From contig NZ_WOWP01000063.1 in NCBI RefSeq assembly GCF_009741375.1, positions 1-64,000 of the forward strand: a stretch of 64,000 nucleotides of DNA. The letters run 5' to 3'. The notes under the pieces were generated by a model. It was not told the origin of the DNA. It worked only from the letters and a program-made list of their open reading frames with translations, and ran no database searches. Of this stretch, positions 9,325-17,731 are shown piece after piece. Numbering within the stretch: the first letter of the stretch is position 1; each line of letters opens with the position of its first letter. The stretch comes from Flavobacterium rakeshii. GTDB taxonomy: Bacteria > Bacteroidota > Bacteroidia > Flavobacteriales > Flavobacteriaceae. Both the position numbers and the translations under genes were made by a program.

Positions 9325-10392
9325 ATGAAAAACCACACCTTATACCTTTTACTGTTTTTTGTTTCGTTTAATACAATTGCACAAACCGCAGTTAAATCAA
9401 AACTAACCGATGTTAATAATAATCCGGTTGCGTTTGCTAATATTTATATTCCGGAGAGTAAAAAAACAACCCTGTCAAACGAATCGGGTGACTTTTATAT
9501 GATGATTAATCCTGAGACAGATAAAACCATAATAATATCTCATCTTAGCTATCAACCTGTACAGATTAAAATAACAAGCAGCTTCCCGAAAAATATTGTT
9601 TTGGAAGAAGGATTACTGCAACTTAACGAAGTAGTGATAGGCAAACAAATAACAGGATATGATATTGCTTTAAAGGTTATAGAAAACCTTAAAGAAAACC
9701 ACGATGTAGATCCGGCATATTACGAATATTTTACACGTGTAGTTCAATATGATGACAACTGGAAAGAAATTGATATGATACAGGAATATTATGGCAAGTT
9801 AAAACACAACGGCGAGCATAACACTAAAGCCTTAGTTTACAAAAGCAGGGTTGTACCTTACACAAAAAAGGGAGAAGAGAGATTACAAACTGACTCATCA
9901 ATTGACTTATGGGGAATAAGAAACAACAACCTATTACTTTATAAGCCTGATTACCTGAAAAAATCCAAGCTAAAAAACTACAACATCTCCATTGAAGGCT
10001 CACTCACCATTAACGGACATGAATGTTATATTTTGAAATATGCTTCGGGCAAGGCAAGCTATGATGAATACAAAAAAGCCATGATCTACATTGACAAGAA
10101 AACTTTTGGAATAGTTAAACAAATTAGCGGTAGCCATAGTACACTAGCCGAAACATATACCGAAAGAAACTTTGTAAAAATCAATGATAAATGGGTAATG
10201 TCGGCAGCAACAAACAAACACCACCTACATAAAGTAATAACAACGTTATATACCTACCTAACAGATAAGAAAGACTATGAAGACATTAACTTTACAAAAA
10301 CCCCTTTCTTCAAAAAACTAAAACGATTCAATAAAAACCCTAACGATAGTTTTTGGGATAATTACCAGCACATACCATTACCGGAAAATTAA
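9325..10392 (+). CDS. Secreted CarboxypepD-regulatory-domain protein of unknown function
   Basis: 355 residues. A signal peptide (1-19, ending TIAQ) is followed by a carboxypeptidase-D regulatory-like beta-sandwich (about 22-95: 'VNNNPVAFANIYIPESKKTTLSNESGDF', shortened here to its key turns NNPVAFANIYI and LSNESGDF). A lineage-specific C-terminal region of about 250 residues contains 'NGHECYILKYASG' and 'MIYIDKKTFGIVK', typical of Bacteroidota periplasmic or outer-membrane-associated proteins of the DUF5686-like kind. Those proteins often carry a large barrel, which is absent here. It is probably periplasmic. It is divergent from recJ and followed after 87 bp by a lipoprotein gene with its own promoter. 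Function unknown. Confidence 0.8.
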   Translation: MKNHTLYLLLFFVSFNTIAQTAVKSKLTDVNNNPVAFANIYIPESKKTTLSNESGDFYMMINPETDKTIIISHLSYQPVQIKITSSFPKNIVLEEGLLQLNEVVIGKQITGYDIALKVIENLKENHDVDPAYYEYFTRVVQYDDNWKEIDMIQEYYGKLKHNGEHNTKALVYKSRVVPYTKKGEERLQTDSSIDLWGIRNNNLLLYKPDYLKKSKLKNYNISIEGSLTINGHECYILKYASGKASYDEYKKAMIYIDKKTFGIVKQISGSHSTLAETYTERNFVKINDKWVMSAATNKHHLHKVITTLYTYLTDKKDYEDINFTKTPFFKKLKRFNKNPNDSFWDNYQHIPLPEN

Positions 10393-10429
10393 TTCAATTA
10401 ACGTGCACTCTAACAAATTAGTTTTATTG

Positions 10430-10437
10430 TACTTTTG
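10430..10437 (+). promoter_or_regulatory. Candidate -7 element for the lipoprotein at 10480
   Basis: TACTTTTG matches TAnnTTTG exactly and lies 42 nt before ATG 10480. No convincing -33 TTTG was found. Confidence 0.45.
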
Positions 10438-10479
10438 ATAAAAAGTAAACCGCATTAACACCTTACCAAAAACAATTAA

Positions 10480-11040
10480 ATGATAAAAAAAATAACGACT
10501 ATATTTTTATTATTAGCATTATGTACATCCTGTGCTCCTGCCTATAGAACTTACAATAACACAAACAAAACAGTAAACTTTAAAAATAAAGAAGAAGCTG
10601 TTGATTATTTTTCCAAAAAATACAACTATATCAGAGAGAAGATATACTTTATAAATCCAGATGAAACAGGATCTTTCATGGAATATTTAGTATCCCAAAA
10701 CACTTCTTATTTTTATGGTATAACAGTAAGCGACACCCTTAAAATAAACAGTCCTTCGCTTAAAGCTGACAATTCTTGTTCCGGCGTAGTTTCAAAAGTT
10801 ATAAATTCAGAAAACATTGACTACAAAACCGAGCCTACCAAGATATCCACATTTGATTTAAAAAACGTTCAGAACAAGGCTATAGACTTTAAAAAAGGAA
10901 AGTCTGTTATTTTTATAATCTCAACAAAACTGGGAAACTCAATAAGTAAAACCATTAAGAAATTAAGCACTCAAGTAACTGAGCTGGAAGATCCAGAAAC
11001 CGATTATTACCTTATATGTATAGATTATTATAACAACTAA
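10480..11040 (+). CDS. Hypothetical lipoprotein (186 aa)
   Basis: The N-terminus is a lipoprotein signal: a positively charged start (MIKK), a Leu/Ile-rich core and a lipobox LCTSC with the acylated Cys at residue 17. The mature part is polar, rich in Lys, Asn and Ser, with no domain I recognise and no internal membrane segment. It should be anchored in the inner or outer membrane facing the periplasm. It stands alone behind its own -7 element, and its stop is 1 bp from the stop of the converging rsmI. The lipoprotein call is direct from sequence; function is unknown. Confidence 0.75.
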   Translation: MIKKITTIFLLLALCTSCAPAYRTYNNTNKTVNFKNKEEAVDYFSKKYNYIREKIYFINPDETGSFMEYLVSQNTSYFYGITVSDTLKINSPSLKADNSCSGVVSKVINSENIDYKTEPTKISTFDLKNVQNKAIDFKKGKSVIFIISTKLGNSISKTIKKLSTQVTELEDPETDYYLICIDYYNN

Positions 11041-11041
11041 A

Positions 11042-11737
11042 TTATAGTTTCTTACTCTTCTTCACCTCGGGCTTTCCGCCCACAATAACCACAATTTCGC
11101 CTTTTGGGTCTTTTTTCGTAAAATGCTCCAGTACCTCGGTAGCTGTACCGCGCACGGTTTCCTCGTGCAGCTTACTCAGCTCACGCGATACCGAAACAGG
11201 ACGGTCTTCCCCAAAATACTGTACAAACTCACCAAGAGTTTTAACCAGTTTGTGTGGCGACACATAAAATATCATGGTACGCGATTCTTCGGCAAGTGCT
11301 AAAAATCGGGTTTGCCTTCCCTTTTTATCCGGCAGGAAACCTTCAAACACAAACTTATCATTCGGGAGTCCGCTATTAACCAGGGCAGGCACAAAAGCCG
11401 TAGCACCCGGCAGACACTCCACCTCAATATTATTTTCCACGCAGGCGCGTGTAAGTAAAAATCCGGGATCGGATATGGCAGGCGTACCCGCATCAGATAT
11501 CAGGGCAATAGTTTCGCCCGCCTGCAGGCGTTTCACAATATTCTCAACGGTTTTATGCTCGTTGTGCATATGGTGGCTCTGCATGTGGGTTGCAATTTCA
11601 AAATGCTTCATCAGTTTACCGCTGGTACGGGTATCTTCCGCCAGTATCAGGTCGGCTTCCTTAAGCACTTTAATCGCCCTGAAGGTCATATCCTCCAGGT
11701 TACCTATAGGTGTAGGTACTATATATAGTTTAGACAT
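11042..11737 (-). CDS. rsmI: 16S rRNA (cytidine(1402)-2'-O)-methyltransferase RsmI
   Basis: 231 residues of the tetrapyrrole-methylase fold. RsmI methylates the 2'-OH of C1402 in the decoding centre of 16S rRNA using SAM. The family signatures are clear: 'LYIVPTPIGNLEDMTFRA' at the N-terminus, 'AEDTRTSGKLMKHF', 'SDAGTPAISDPG', 'LPGATAFVPAL', 'FEGFLPDKKG' and the C-terminal 'GEIVVIVGG'. Length matches the family. The ATG at 11737 overlaps the TAA stop of the upstream acidic protein by one base (TAATG on the minus strand), so the two are probably translationally coupled. Confidence 0.95.
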   Translation of the reverse strand: MSKLYIVPTPIGNLEDMTFRAIKVLKEADLILAEDTRTSGKLMKHFEIATHMQSHHMHNEHKTVENIVKRLQAGETIALISDAGTPAISDPGFLLTRACVENNIEVECLPGATAFVPALVNSGLPNDKFVFEGFLPDKKGRQTRFLALAEESRTMIFYVSPHKLVKTLGEFVQYFGEDRPVSVSRELSKLHEETVRGTATEVLEHFTKKDPKGEIVVIVGGKPEVKKSKKL

Positions 11738-12849
11738 TAATCAAATCTTTTTTCAACCAGTTGGAAGAAACGCTCTTCATACTCCTCTTTTCCATCCCAA
11801 TTGTTGTAATCAGGCTTAATAAGATCGTTTATAAACGATTTTGCCTCACCAAATGTATTAATAGTATTTAGTTGTGAAACCACACGGTTCAAATCATCTG
11901 CACTACCGCCAAAAAGATGCTTCTCAAAAGCGATACGGTCATTTAGTCCCAATGTAATGGTTTTAGAGAACTTATCGTTAAGCGACCTTGAACCTGTAGA
12001 AGCCGCAGGCGTCCATATCGGTTCTTCCTTTTTAGGTTCTTCTTTCTTCACTTCCTCAACAGGTTCGTTTTTCACCGGTTCAAAAACAGGCTGATTGCTG
12101 TAATCAAACTGAGGCTCTTCCTGTTTTGGTTCCTCTTTCGGTTCTTCCTTAACCTCATCTTTCACTTCCTCCTGAACAGGCGCAGCATCAAAATCAGATT
12201 TCTTTACAAACTCCGGATCCTTATAATCCCTAAAGTCGTCAATAGTAACCTCTTTCTTAGGTTCTTCCTTTGGCTCTTCGGGCGCTGCTTTTCTTTCAAA
12301 AGCAAATTCTATATCAATTTCCGATTCTTCAACTTCAACGGTAGCATCAGGCTCTATGGTAATCGTTTCGGCATCGGTAGCCTGTATCTCTTCCTCATCG
12401 CTACTCTCCTGCTCATTTTCATATACAGCCTCAACCGACTCTTCCATTGCCTTGATTTCCTCTTCCGGCTTTTCAAGCTCCGGTACACTTACAGGTTCTT
12501 CGGCTTTTTCCTCAACAGCTTCTTCAGCTACAGCCTCCTGTTCGGTCTCACCAAGTTCTTCTTTTGGTTCTCCGGCATCGGCAGGTGCTTCTTCTTCCAC
12601 TACAGCTTCAGGCACTTCCTGCTCTTTGGTTTCTGCTACACCATAAATATCTTCCAGCTTTTCTTCTGCCGAAGAAAAACCAATTGTTGGCTTCACATCA
12701 TTAAAGTTTTCCTCAACAAATCTAAGCACCGATAGTTTTTCGTACAGCTTGAGTGTTTCCTGCTGTAACTGCTCAATCTCTGCCTTATTCTTTAGCTTCA
12801 ATATCCTGTGTGCAATACTTATCAGTTCGGCTTCTAATTTTTTCTTCAT
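11737..12849 (-). CDS. Highly acidic low-complexity protein coupled to rsmI
   Basis: 370 residues in three parts. An N-terminal helical segment (about 1-55) is rich in Lys, Glu and Leu and probably coiled. A long Glu/Pro/Lys/Val low-complexity stretch (about 70-285) has many PKEEP-like units. A folded-looking C-terminal domain (about 290-370: 'LNDKFSKTITLGLNDRIAFEKHLF', of which LGLNDRIAFEKHLFGG is the core) closes the protein. There is no signal peptide or membrane segment. The LGLNDRIAFEKHLF motif is one I associate with conserved Bacteroidota proteins of unknown function encoded next to rsmI and tdk. The acidic linker suggests a tether between two short functional ends. It is co-transcribed with rsmI (1-bp overlap) and divergent from tdk. 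Function unknown. Confidence 0.8.
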   Translation of the reverse strand: MKKKLEAELISIAHRILKLKNKAEIEQLQQETLKLYEKLSVLRFVEENFNDVKPTIGFSSAEEKLEDIYGVAETKEQEVPEAVVEEEAPADAGEPKEELGETEQEAVAEEAVEEKAEEPVSVPELEKPEEEIKAMEESVEAVYENEQESSDEEEIQATDAETITIEPDATVEVEESEIDIEFAFERKAAPEEPKEEPKKEVTIDDFRDYKDPEFVKKSDFDAAPVQEEVKDEVKEEPKEEPKQEEPQFDYSNQPVFEPVKNEPVEEVKKEEPKKEEPIWTPAASTGSRSLNDKFSKTITLGLNDRIAFEKHLFGGSADDLNRVVSQLNTINTFGEAKSFINDLIKPDYNNWDGKEEYEERFFQLVEKRFD

Positions 12850-12889
12850 AACTTTTGGAATAATAAAGAGTGGCGCAATAGTTTTTTAA

Positions 12890-12897
12890 TAAATTTG
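12890..12897 (+). promoter_or_regulatory. Candidate -7 element for tdk
   Basis: TAAATTTG, an exact TAnnTTTG match, 54 nt before the tdk ATG in the divergent intergenic region. Confidence 0.45.
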
Positions 12898-12951
12898 TTT
12901 CAATACAAAGTAACATAAAACATTTCTGTTTTACAGCCTGAAAAATACAAA

Positions 12952-13575
12952 ATGTTTCTCGAAAATACAGTAAATCATAAAGAACAATTTGGGTGGATAG
13001 AGGTCATCTGCGGGTCGATGTTTTCGGGTAAAACCGAAGAACTTATACGTCGCCTTAAAAGGGCAAAGTTTGCCAAACAGCGTGTGGAAATTTTTAAACC
13101 TTCCATAGACACCCGCTATCATGATGATATGGTGGTATCGCACGACTCAAACGAAATACGCTCTACCCCGGTGGAATCGGCCTCCATGCTTCGCATCCTG
13201 GCACAGGGCTGTGACGTGATAGGTATAGACGAAGCTCAGTTTTTTGATGATGAGATTGTATCGGTTTGTAATGACCTTGCCAATAACGGCATAAGGGTTA
13301 TTGTTGCCGGGCTGGATATGGATTTTAAAGGCAACCCCTTTGGTCCTATGCCGGCACTTATGGCTACAGCCGAATATGTTACCAAAGTACACGCGGTATG
13401 CACCCGAACGGGTAACTTAGCGAATTACAGTTTCCGTAAGGCACAAAACGATAAACTGGTACTACTGGGTGAAACCGAAGAATATGAACCGCTAAGCCGT
13501 GCCGCTTTTTTTAAGGCCATGAAAGAACAGGCCAACCCGAAAAAGAAAGATAAGGAAGACGACAGTCTCTTCTAA
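12952..13575 (+). CDS. tdk: Thymidine kinase (type II)
   Basis: 207 residues. It phosphorylates thymidine to dTMP with ATP in nucleoside salvage. Visible: Walker [11 protein letters not shown] (Lys27), the DEAQFF catalytic/Walker B motif, '[13 protein letters not shown]' and the lasso region. The family's structural zinc site appears degenerate. Where many type II kinases have CxxC pairs, this protein has only one Cys in 'HAVCTRTGN', and '[10 protein letters not shown]' in place of the C-terminal Cys pair. I believe this is common in flavobacteria, but I could not check. murF-alr follows after 21 bp in the same direction. Confidence 0.93.
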   Translation: MFLENTVNHKEQFGWIEVICGSMFSGKTEELIRRLKRAKFAKQRVEIFKPSIDTRYHDDMVVSHDSNEIRSTPVESASMLRILAQGCDVIGIDEAQFFDDEIVSVCNDLANNGIRVIVAGLDMDFKGNPFGPMPALMATAEYVTKVHAVCTRTGNLANYSFRKAQNDKLVLLGETEEYEPLSRAAFFKAMKEQANPKKKDKEDDSLF

Positions 13576-13596
13576 AAAAATTAAAAAACCTACATC

Positions 13597-16035
13597 TTGA
13601 GCATAAAAACAAACAATATCATTAAGGCCGTTAATCCTTCGTTTGAAGGTATACAGCCCGATATGGAAATTGATAACGTTTCTATAGACAGCCGTTCGCT
13701 GCAAAACAATATCGGAACACTGTTTTTTGCACTACCGGGAAAAAACCGTGACGGACACAATTATATTCCCGAACTGATTGAAAACGGCGTTTTAAATTTT
13801 GTTGTTACCCATATCCCTAACGGATGTAAAAACAGGGCTAACTTTTTTATTGTTAACGATACCCTGAAAGCATTACAGGATTTTGCTGCCTATTACAGAG
13901 GTCTGTTTAATTTCCCTGTTGTGGGTATAACCGGCAGTAACGGAAAAACCATAGTAAAGGAATGGCTTAACTATGCGTTGAGTCCTGATTATAATATCAT
14001 CCGTAGTCCTAAAAGCTACAACTCTCAGGTAGGCGTACCCCTATCTGTAATCGCTATTAACGAAAAACACAACCTGGGATTGTTTGAAGCCGGAATCTCC
14101 ACCACCGGGGAAATGGAAAAACTAGCCCAAATTATAAAACCCAACATAGGCATACTTACACATTTGGGTCCGGCGCATGACGAAGGCTTTACCGATATGC
14201 TCGAAAAAATTAAAGAGAAACTTAAACTCTTTAAAGATACCGATGTGGTAATACTTCAAAAAAACGCCATAGCCGAACTGGAACTGGAGGGCACAACTAC
14301 CTTTACCTGGAGCTACAATGGTGATGCCGATGTAAACATTACCAAAACAATACATACCGACACCACCGAACTAACCGTTGATTACAACGGAGACAGTTTT
14401 AAAGTAGTTATTCCGTTTTTTGATGATGCCTCGGCAGAAAATGCCATAAGTTGCCTTATGCTGATGTTGCACTTAGGCTACAGCAGTGACTTTATTACCG
14501 AAAGGCTTGCAGGGGTATATCCTATTGAGATGCGCCTACAGGTAAAAAACGGCATTAACGGCTGCACCATTATTGACGACAGTTACAGCTCTGACTATCA
14601 GTCACTAAAAATAGCACTCGACTTTTTAGAACAGCACAAAACACATAAAAAGAAAACTATTATCCTTTCGGATGTTTTCCAGAGTGGTTTCACCGTAGAG
14701 GAACTTTACGAACATGTTACTCAGCTTTTAACTGCTAATAATATTAGCAGGGTTATAGGCATAGGCGAAACCATAAGCACCCAATTAAAGGATTTCCCTA
14801 ATTTTATATCTTACAAAACCACACAGGAGTTTTTAACCCAATACAATGCTAATAGTTATAGCAACGAAACCATTTTGGTTAAAGGTGCCCGTAGTTTCCG
14901 CTTTGAGGAAATAGTGGTATTACTGGAAGAAAAGACACATGAAACAGTACTGGAAATCAACCTGAATTCCATTGCTCATAACCTTAAGTTTTACCGCTCG
15001 CGCATTAAGCCCGAAACCAAAATAATGGTAATGGTAAAGGCCTTTGGTTACGGTAGCGGGAGTTATGAAATTGCCAAACTGCTTTCACACCAAAAGGTAG
15101 ATTACCTTGGTGTTGCCTTTGCCGATGAGGGTATAGCCCTTCGTAATGCAGGCATTAGCACCCCTATCATAGTAATGAATCCCGAAGCCAGTGCATTTAG
15201 TGCCATGACGGCCTATAAACTGGAACCCGAAATCTATTCGGTTAGGGAACTAAGGGCATTTATTGAAATTGCCAAACAGAAAAACCTGTCCGACTACCCT
15301 ATTCACATTAAACTGGACACCGGTATGCACCGCCTTGGGTTTGAAAATTATCAGCTGGACGAACTTATCGAATTACTTAAGCACAACAACTTTGTATCGG
15401 TTAAAAGTATCTTTTCACACCTTTCCTCCAGTGATGTACCTCAATACAGAGACTTCACACTGGGACAGATAGATAAATTTACCCAATGGTCACAAAAAAT
15501 CATCGATACCCTTAGCATAAACCCTATCCGCCATATATTAAACACATCGGGCATTTATCATTTCCCCGAGGCACAGTTTGATATGGTACGACTGGGCATA
15601 GGCCTGTATGGCGTGGGTAATGACGCACAGGAACGCAAATCACTGGAAAACGTAGGCACTCTTAAAACGGTTATTCTCCAGATAAAAGACATACAACCGG
15701 GAGAAAGCGTAGGCTACAGCCGTAAGTTCATGGCATCGGAGAAAGTCCGCACGGCTACCCTGCCCATAGGTTATGCCGATGGTATACCGAGGAGCTGGGG
15801 TAACGAAAAAGGCTATGTAATGATAAACGGTAAAAAAGCCGTAATTACCGGAACCATATCTATGGATATGATGATGGTAAACATTACAGGTATAGACTGT
15901 AAGGAAGGTGATAAAGCCGTAATATTTGGCACAGCACCAACCGTTGTGGAAATGGCCGAAGCACTGGGAACCATACCTTATGAAATTTTAACAAGTATTT
16001 CACAGCGTGTAAAACGCGTTTTTTATCAGGAATAA
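13597..16035 (+). CDS. murF: Bifunctional UDP-MurNAc-tripeptide:D-Ala-D-Ala ligase / alanine racemase (MurF-Alr fusion)
   Basis: 812 residues combining two peptidoglycan precursor enzymes. Residues 1 to about 450 are MurF, which adds D-Ala-D-Ala to UDP-MurNAc-tripeptide: P-loop GITGSNGKT at about 109-117 and 'DDSYSSDYQS' in the C-terminal domain. Residues from about 455 are a PLP-dependent alanine racemase: 'LEINLNSIAHNLKFYR', Schiff-base Lys481 in MVKAFGYGSG, 'LDTGMHRLGF', catalytic Tyr near 707 in GYSRKF, and 'SMDMMMVNI'. The fusion links D-Ala supply to its use and is known in Bacteroidota. The start is TTG at 13597 (TTG AGC ATA AAA); no ATG or GTG fits in frame between tdk and the conserved N-terminus. 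Confidence 0.95.
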   Translation: MSIKTNNIIKAVNPSFEGIQPDMEIDNVSIDSRSLQNNIGTLFFALPGKNRDGHNYIPELIENGVLNFVVTHIPNGCKNRANFFIVNDTLKALQDFAAYYRGLFNFPVVGITGSNGKTIVKEWLNYALSPDYNIIRSPKSYNSQVGVPLSVIAINEKHNLGLFEAGISTTGEMEKLAQIIKPNIGILTHLGPAHDEGFTDMLEKIKEKLKLFKDTDVVILQKNAIAELELEGTTTFTWSYNGDADVNITKTIHTDTTELTVDYNGDSFKVVIPFFDDASAENAISCLMLMLHLGYSSDFITERLAGVYPIEMRLQVKNGINGCTIIDDSYSSDYQSLKIALDFLEQHKTHKKKTIILSDVFQSGFTVEELYEHVTQLLTANNISRVIGIGETISTQLKDFPNFISYKTTQEFLTQYNANSYSNETILVKGARSFRFEEIVVLLEEKTHETVLEINLNSIAHNLKFYRSRIKPETKIMVMVKAFGYGSGSYEIAKLLSHQKVDYLGVAFADEGIALRNAGISTPIIVMNPEASAFSAMTAYKLEPEIYSVRELRAFIEIAKQKNLSDYPIHIKLDTGMHRLGFENYQLDELIELLKHNNFVSVKSIFSHLSSSDVPQYRDFTLGQIDKFTQWSQKIIDTLSINPIRHILNTSGIYHFPEAQFDMVRLGIGLYGVGNDAQERKSLENVGTLKTVILQIKDIQPGESVGYSRKFMASEKVRTATLPIGYADGIPRSWGNEKGYVMINGKKAVITGTISMDMMMVNITGIDCKEGDKAVIFGTAPTVVEMAEALGTIPYEILTSISQRVKRVFYQE

Positions 16036-16099
16036 TCAGTTTTTTGTACCTTAGCCTTAAACAGAAACAATCAATTATATATAACCTAAACTTTAGCCT

Positions 16100-16534
16100 A
16101 TGGGATTTTTCAAGGATTTTAAAGCCTTTTTAATGAAAGGTGACATTGTAAATCTGGCAACAGCCGTTATTATTGGTGGCGCCTTTGGTAACATCGTAAA
16201 ATCTTTTACAAACGACATTTTAATGCCGCCTATAGGCATGTTGCTTAATGGAGTCGATTTTAAAGATCTTAAGCTTACCCTTAAAGAAGCCGTACCCGAA
16301 ACAGTGGTAGATGGGGTAACACAGCCAGCTATAGATGCCGTTACCATAAACTACGGTAACTTTGTACAAATAACACTTGACTTTGTAATTGTAGGGTTCT
16401 GTATTTTCCTTGCCCTTAAGATGTATGAAAGAACCAAGAAGAAAGAAGAAGCGGCTCCTGCAGCACCTCCTGCACCTACAAATGAGGAGAAACTGCTGGC
16501 AGAAATCCGTGACTTACTGAAAACTAAACAATAG
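16100..16534 (+). CDS. mscL: Large-conductance mechanosensitive channel MscL
   Basis: 144 residues, the usual MscL size. The N-terminal amphipathic helix (MGFFKDFKAFLMKGDIVNLA) leads into TM1 (ATAVIIGGAFGNIVKSFTND) with its Gly/Ala-rich pore lining. A periplasmic loop of about 45 residues follows, then TM2 ('FVQITLDFVIVGFCIFLALK') and a cytoplasmic bundle ending in 'EEKLLAEIRDLLK'. A proline/alanine-rich linker (PAAPPAPT) precedes that helix. The channel opens under membrane tension to release solutes on hypo-osmotic shock. It is probably monocistronic, closed by the hairpin terminator at 16581. Confidence 0.95.
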   Translation: MGFFKDFKAFLMKGDIVNLATAVIIGGAFGNIVKSFTNDILMPPIGMLLNGVDFKDLKLTLKEAVPETVVDGVTQPAIDAVTINYGNFVQITLDFVIVGFCIFLALKMYERTKKKEEAAPAAPPAPTNEEKLLAEIRDLLKTKQ

Positions 16535-16580
16535 AGTTACAGAAGTTTCCGCTACATTGCATATTCTTATATTTCTAACA

Positions 16581-16605
16581 AAACCGTCTCGAAAAGACGG
16601 TTTTT
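16581..16605 (+). terminator. Rho-independent terminator after mscL
   Basis: A perfect 9-bp stem AAACCGTCT / AGACGGTTT with a 5-nt loop, followed by T residues. Confidence 0.85.
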
Positions 16606-16624
16606 CTTTGTTATATTTTTTTAT

Positions 16625-16651
16625 TTTGAAACGAATTTATAACTAATTTTG
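16625..16651 (+). promoter_or_regulatory. Candidate promoter for asd
   Basis: TTTG at 16625-16628 and TAATTTTG at 16644-16651 (exact TAnnTTTG) are separated by 15 nt, slightly shorter than the usual spacing. The element ends 35 nt before the ATG. Confidence 0.5.
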
Positions 16652-16686
16652 CCCAAAAATTTAAATAATTCAATAATTAATACACT

Positions 16687-17676
16687 ATGAAAATTGCTGT
16701 TGTTGGCGCTACCGGAATGGTAGGCGAAGTGATGCTAAAAGTACTGGCGGAAAGAAATTTTCCGGTAACCGAATTAATTCCGGTAGCTTCAGAGAGATCT
16801 GTAGGTAAGGAAATAGAATTCAACGGTAAGAAGTACAAGGTTGTTGGTCTTGAAACCGCAGTTTCCATGAAGCCTGAAATAGCATTATTTTCTGCAGGTG
16901 GTGACACATCAAAAGAGTGGGCTCCTAAATTTGCCGAAGCAGGAACTACAGTAATTGACAATTCCAGCGCATGGAGAATGGACGCTACAAAAAAACTGGT
17001 TGTACCGGAAATCAATGCCAATGTGCTTACTAAAGAAGACAAGATTATAGCAAACCCAAACTGTTCTACCATACAAATGGTAATGGCTTTGGCTCCGCTA
17101 CACCAAAAATATACTATTGAAAGAGTAATCGTTTCTACTTACCAGTCTATAACAGGTACGGGAGTTAAGGCTGTACAGCAGCTTGAAAACGAATACACAG
17201 GCACTAAGGGTGAAATGGCTTACCCATACCCTATTCACCGTAACGCTATCCCGCAGTGTGACGTGTTTGAAGACAACGGTTACACTAAAGAGGAAATGAA
17301 ACTGGTACGTGAAACCAAAAAAATTATGGGCGACGACTCTATAAGGGTTACTGCTACTGCTATCCGTATCCCTGTAGTGGGCGGACACAGCGAGGCGGTA
17401 AACATTGAGTTTGCAAACGACTTTGATGTAAACCAGGTACGTGCTATACTTCACGACACTCCGGGTGTTACCGTACAGGACAATACTGATACCAAAACTT
17501 ACCCAATGCCTATTTATGCCGAAGGTAAGGACGATGTATTTGTAGGCCGTATACGTCGTGATGAGAGTCAGCCAAACACACTTAACATGTGGATTGTAGC
17601 CGATAACCTTCGCAAAGGTGCAGCAACAAACACGGTACAAATTGCCGAATACCTTGTAGCAAACGGGTTAGTGTAA
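16687..17676 (+). CDS. asd: Aspartate-semialdehyde dehydrogenase
   Basis: 329 residues. It reduces aspartyl phosphate to aspartate semialdehyde with NADPH, the branch point to lysine/diaminopimelate, threonine and methionine. Evidence: the Rossmann start VGATGMVGEVMLKVL, 'NSSAWRM', the catalytic Cys126 in NPNCSTIQM, 'GTGVKAVQQLENE', 'IPVVGGHSEAVNIEF' with the substrate-binding His, and the C-terminal 'DNLRKGAATNTVQIAE'. Length and motif order match the bacterial Asd family. It has its own promoter and terminator, so it is probably monocistronic. Confidence 0.96.
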   Translation: MKIAVVGATGMVGEVMLKVLAERNFPVTELIPVASERSVGKEIEFNGKKYKVVGLETAVSMKPEIALFSAGGDTSKEWAPKFAEAGTTVIDNSSAWRMDATKKLVVPEINANVLTKEDKIIANPNCSTIQMVMALAPLHQKYTIERVIVSTYQSITGTGVKAVQQLENEYTGTKGEMAYPYPIHRNAIPQCDVFEDNGYTKEEMKLVRETKKIMGDDSIRVTATAIRIPVVGGHSEAVNIEFANDFDVNQVRAILHDTPGVTVQDNTDTKTYPMPIYAEGKDDVFVGRIRRDESQPNTLNMWIVADNLRKGAATNTVQIAEYLVANGLV

Positions 17677-17701
17677 TTCATTACAATATTTAATATATTT
17701 G

Positions 17702-17728
17702 AAAGGCTGCCAAATGGCAGCCTTTTAT
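17702..17728 (+). terminator. Rho-independent terminator after asd
   Basis: A perfect 10-bp stem AAAGGCTGCC / GGCAGCCTTT with a 4-nt loop, ending in TTTTATTTT. It overlaps the upstream extension of the next frame, which argues that the next gene starts at 17732 and not at the in-frame TTG 17699. Confidence 0.9.
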
Positions 17729-17731
17729 TTT

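Noticed and set aside
12356..12646. Ser-rich plus-strand frame opposite the acidic protein
   Set aside because: Low-complexity Ser/Ala is what reversed Glu/Ala codons produce; not a separate gene.
17098..17640. 180-codon minus-strand open frame opposite asd
   Set aside because: Antisense to a full-length asd with intact catalytic residues; Tyr/Val-rich composition typical of a reversed coding strand.
17699..17731. Upstream TTG extension of the lactonase gene
   Set aside because: The extension consists of the asd terminator hairpin; ATG 17732 gives a clean signal peptide.
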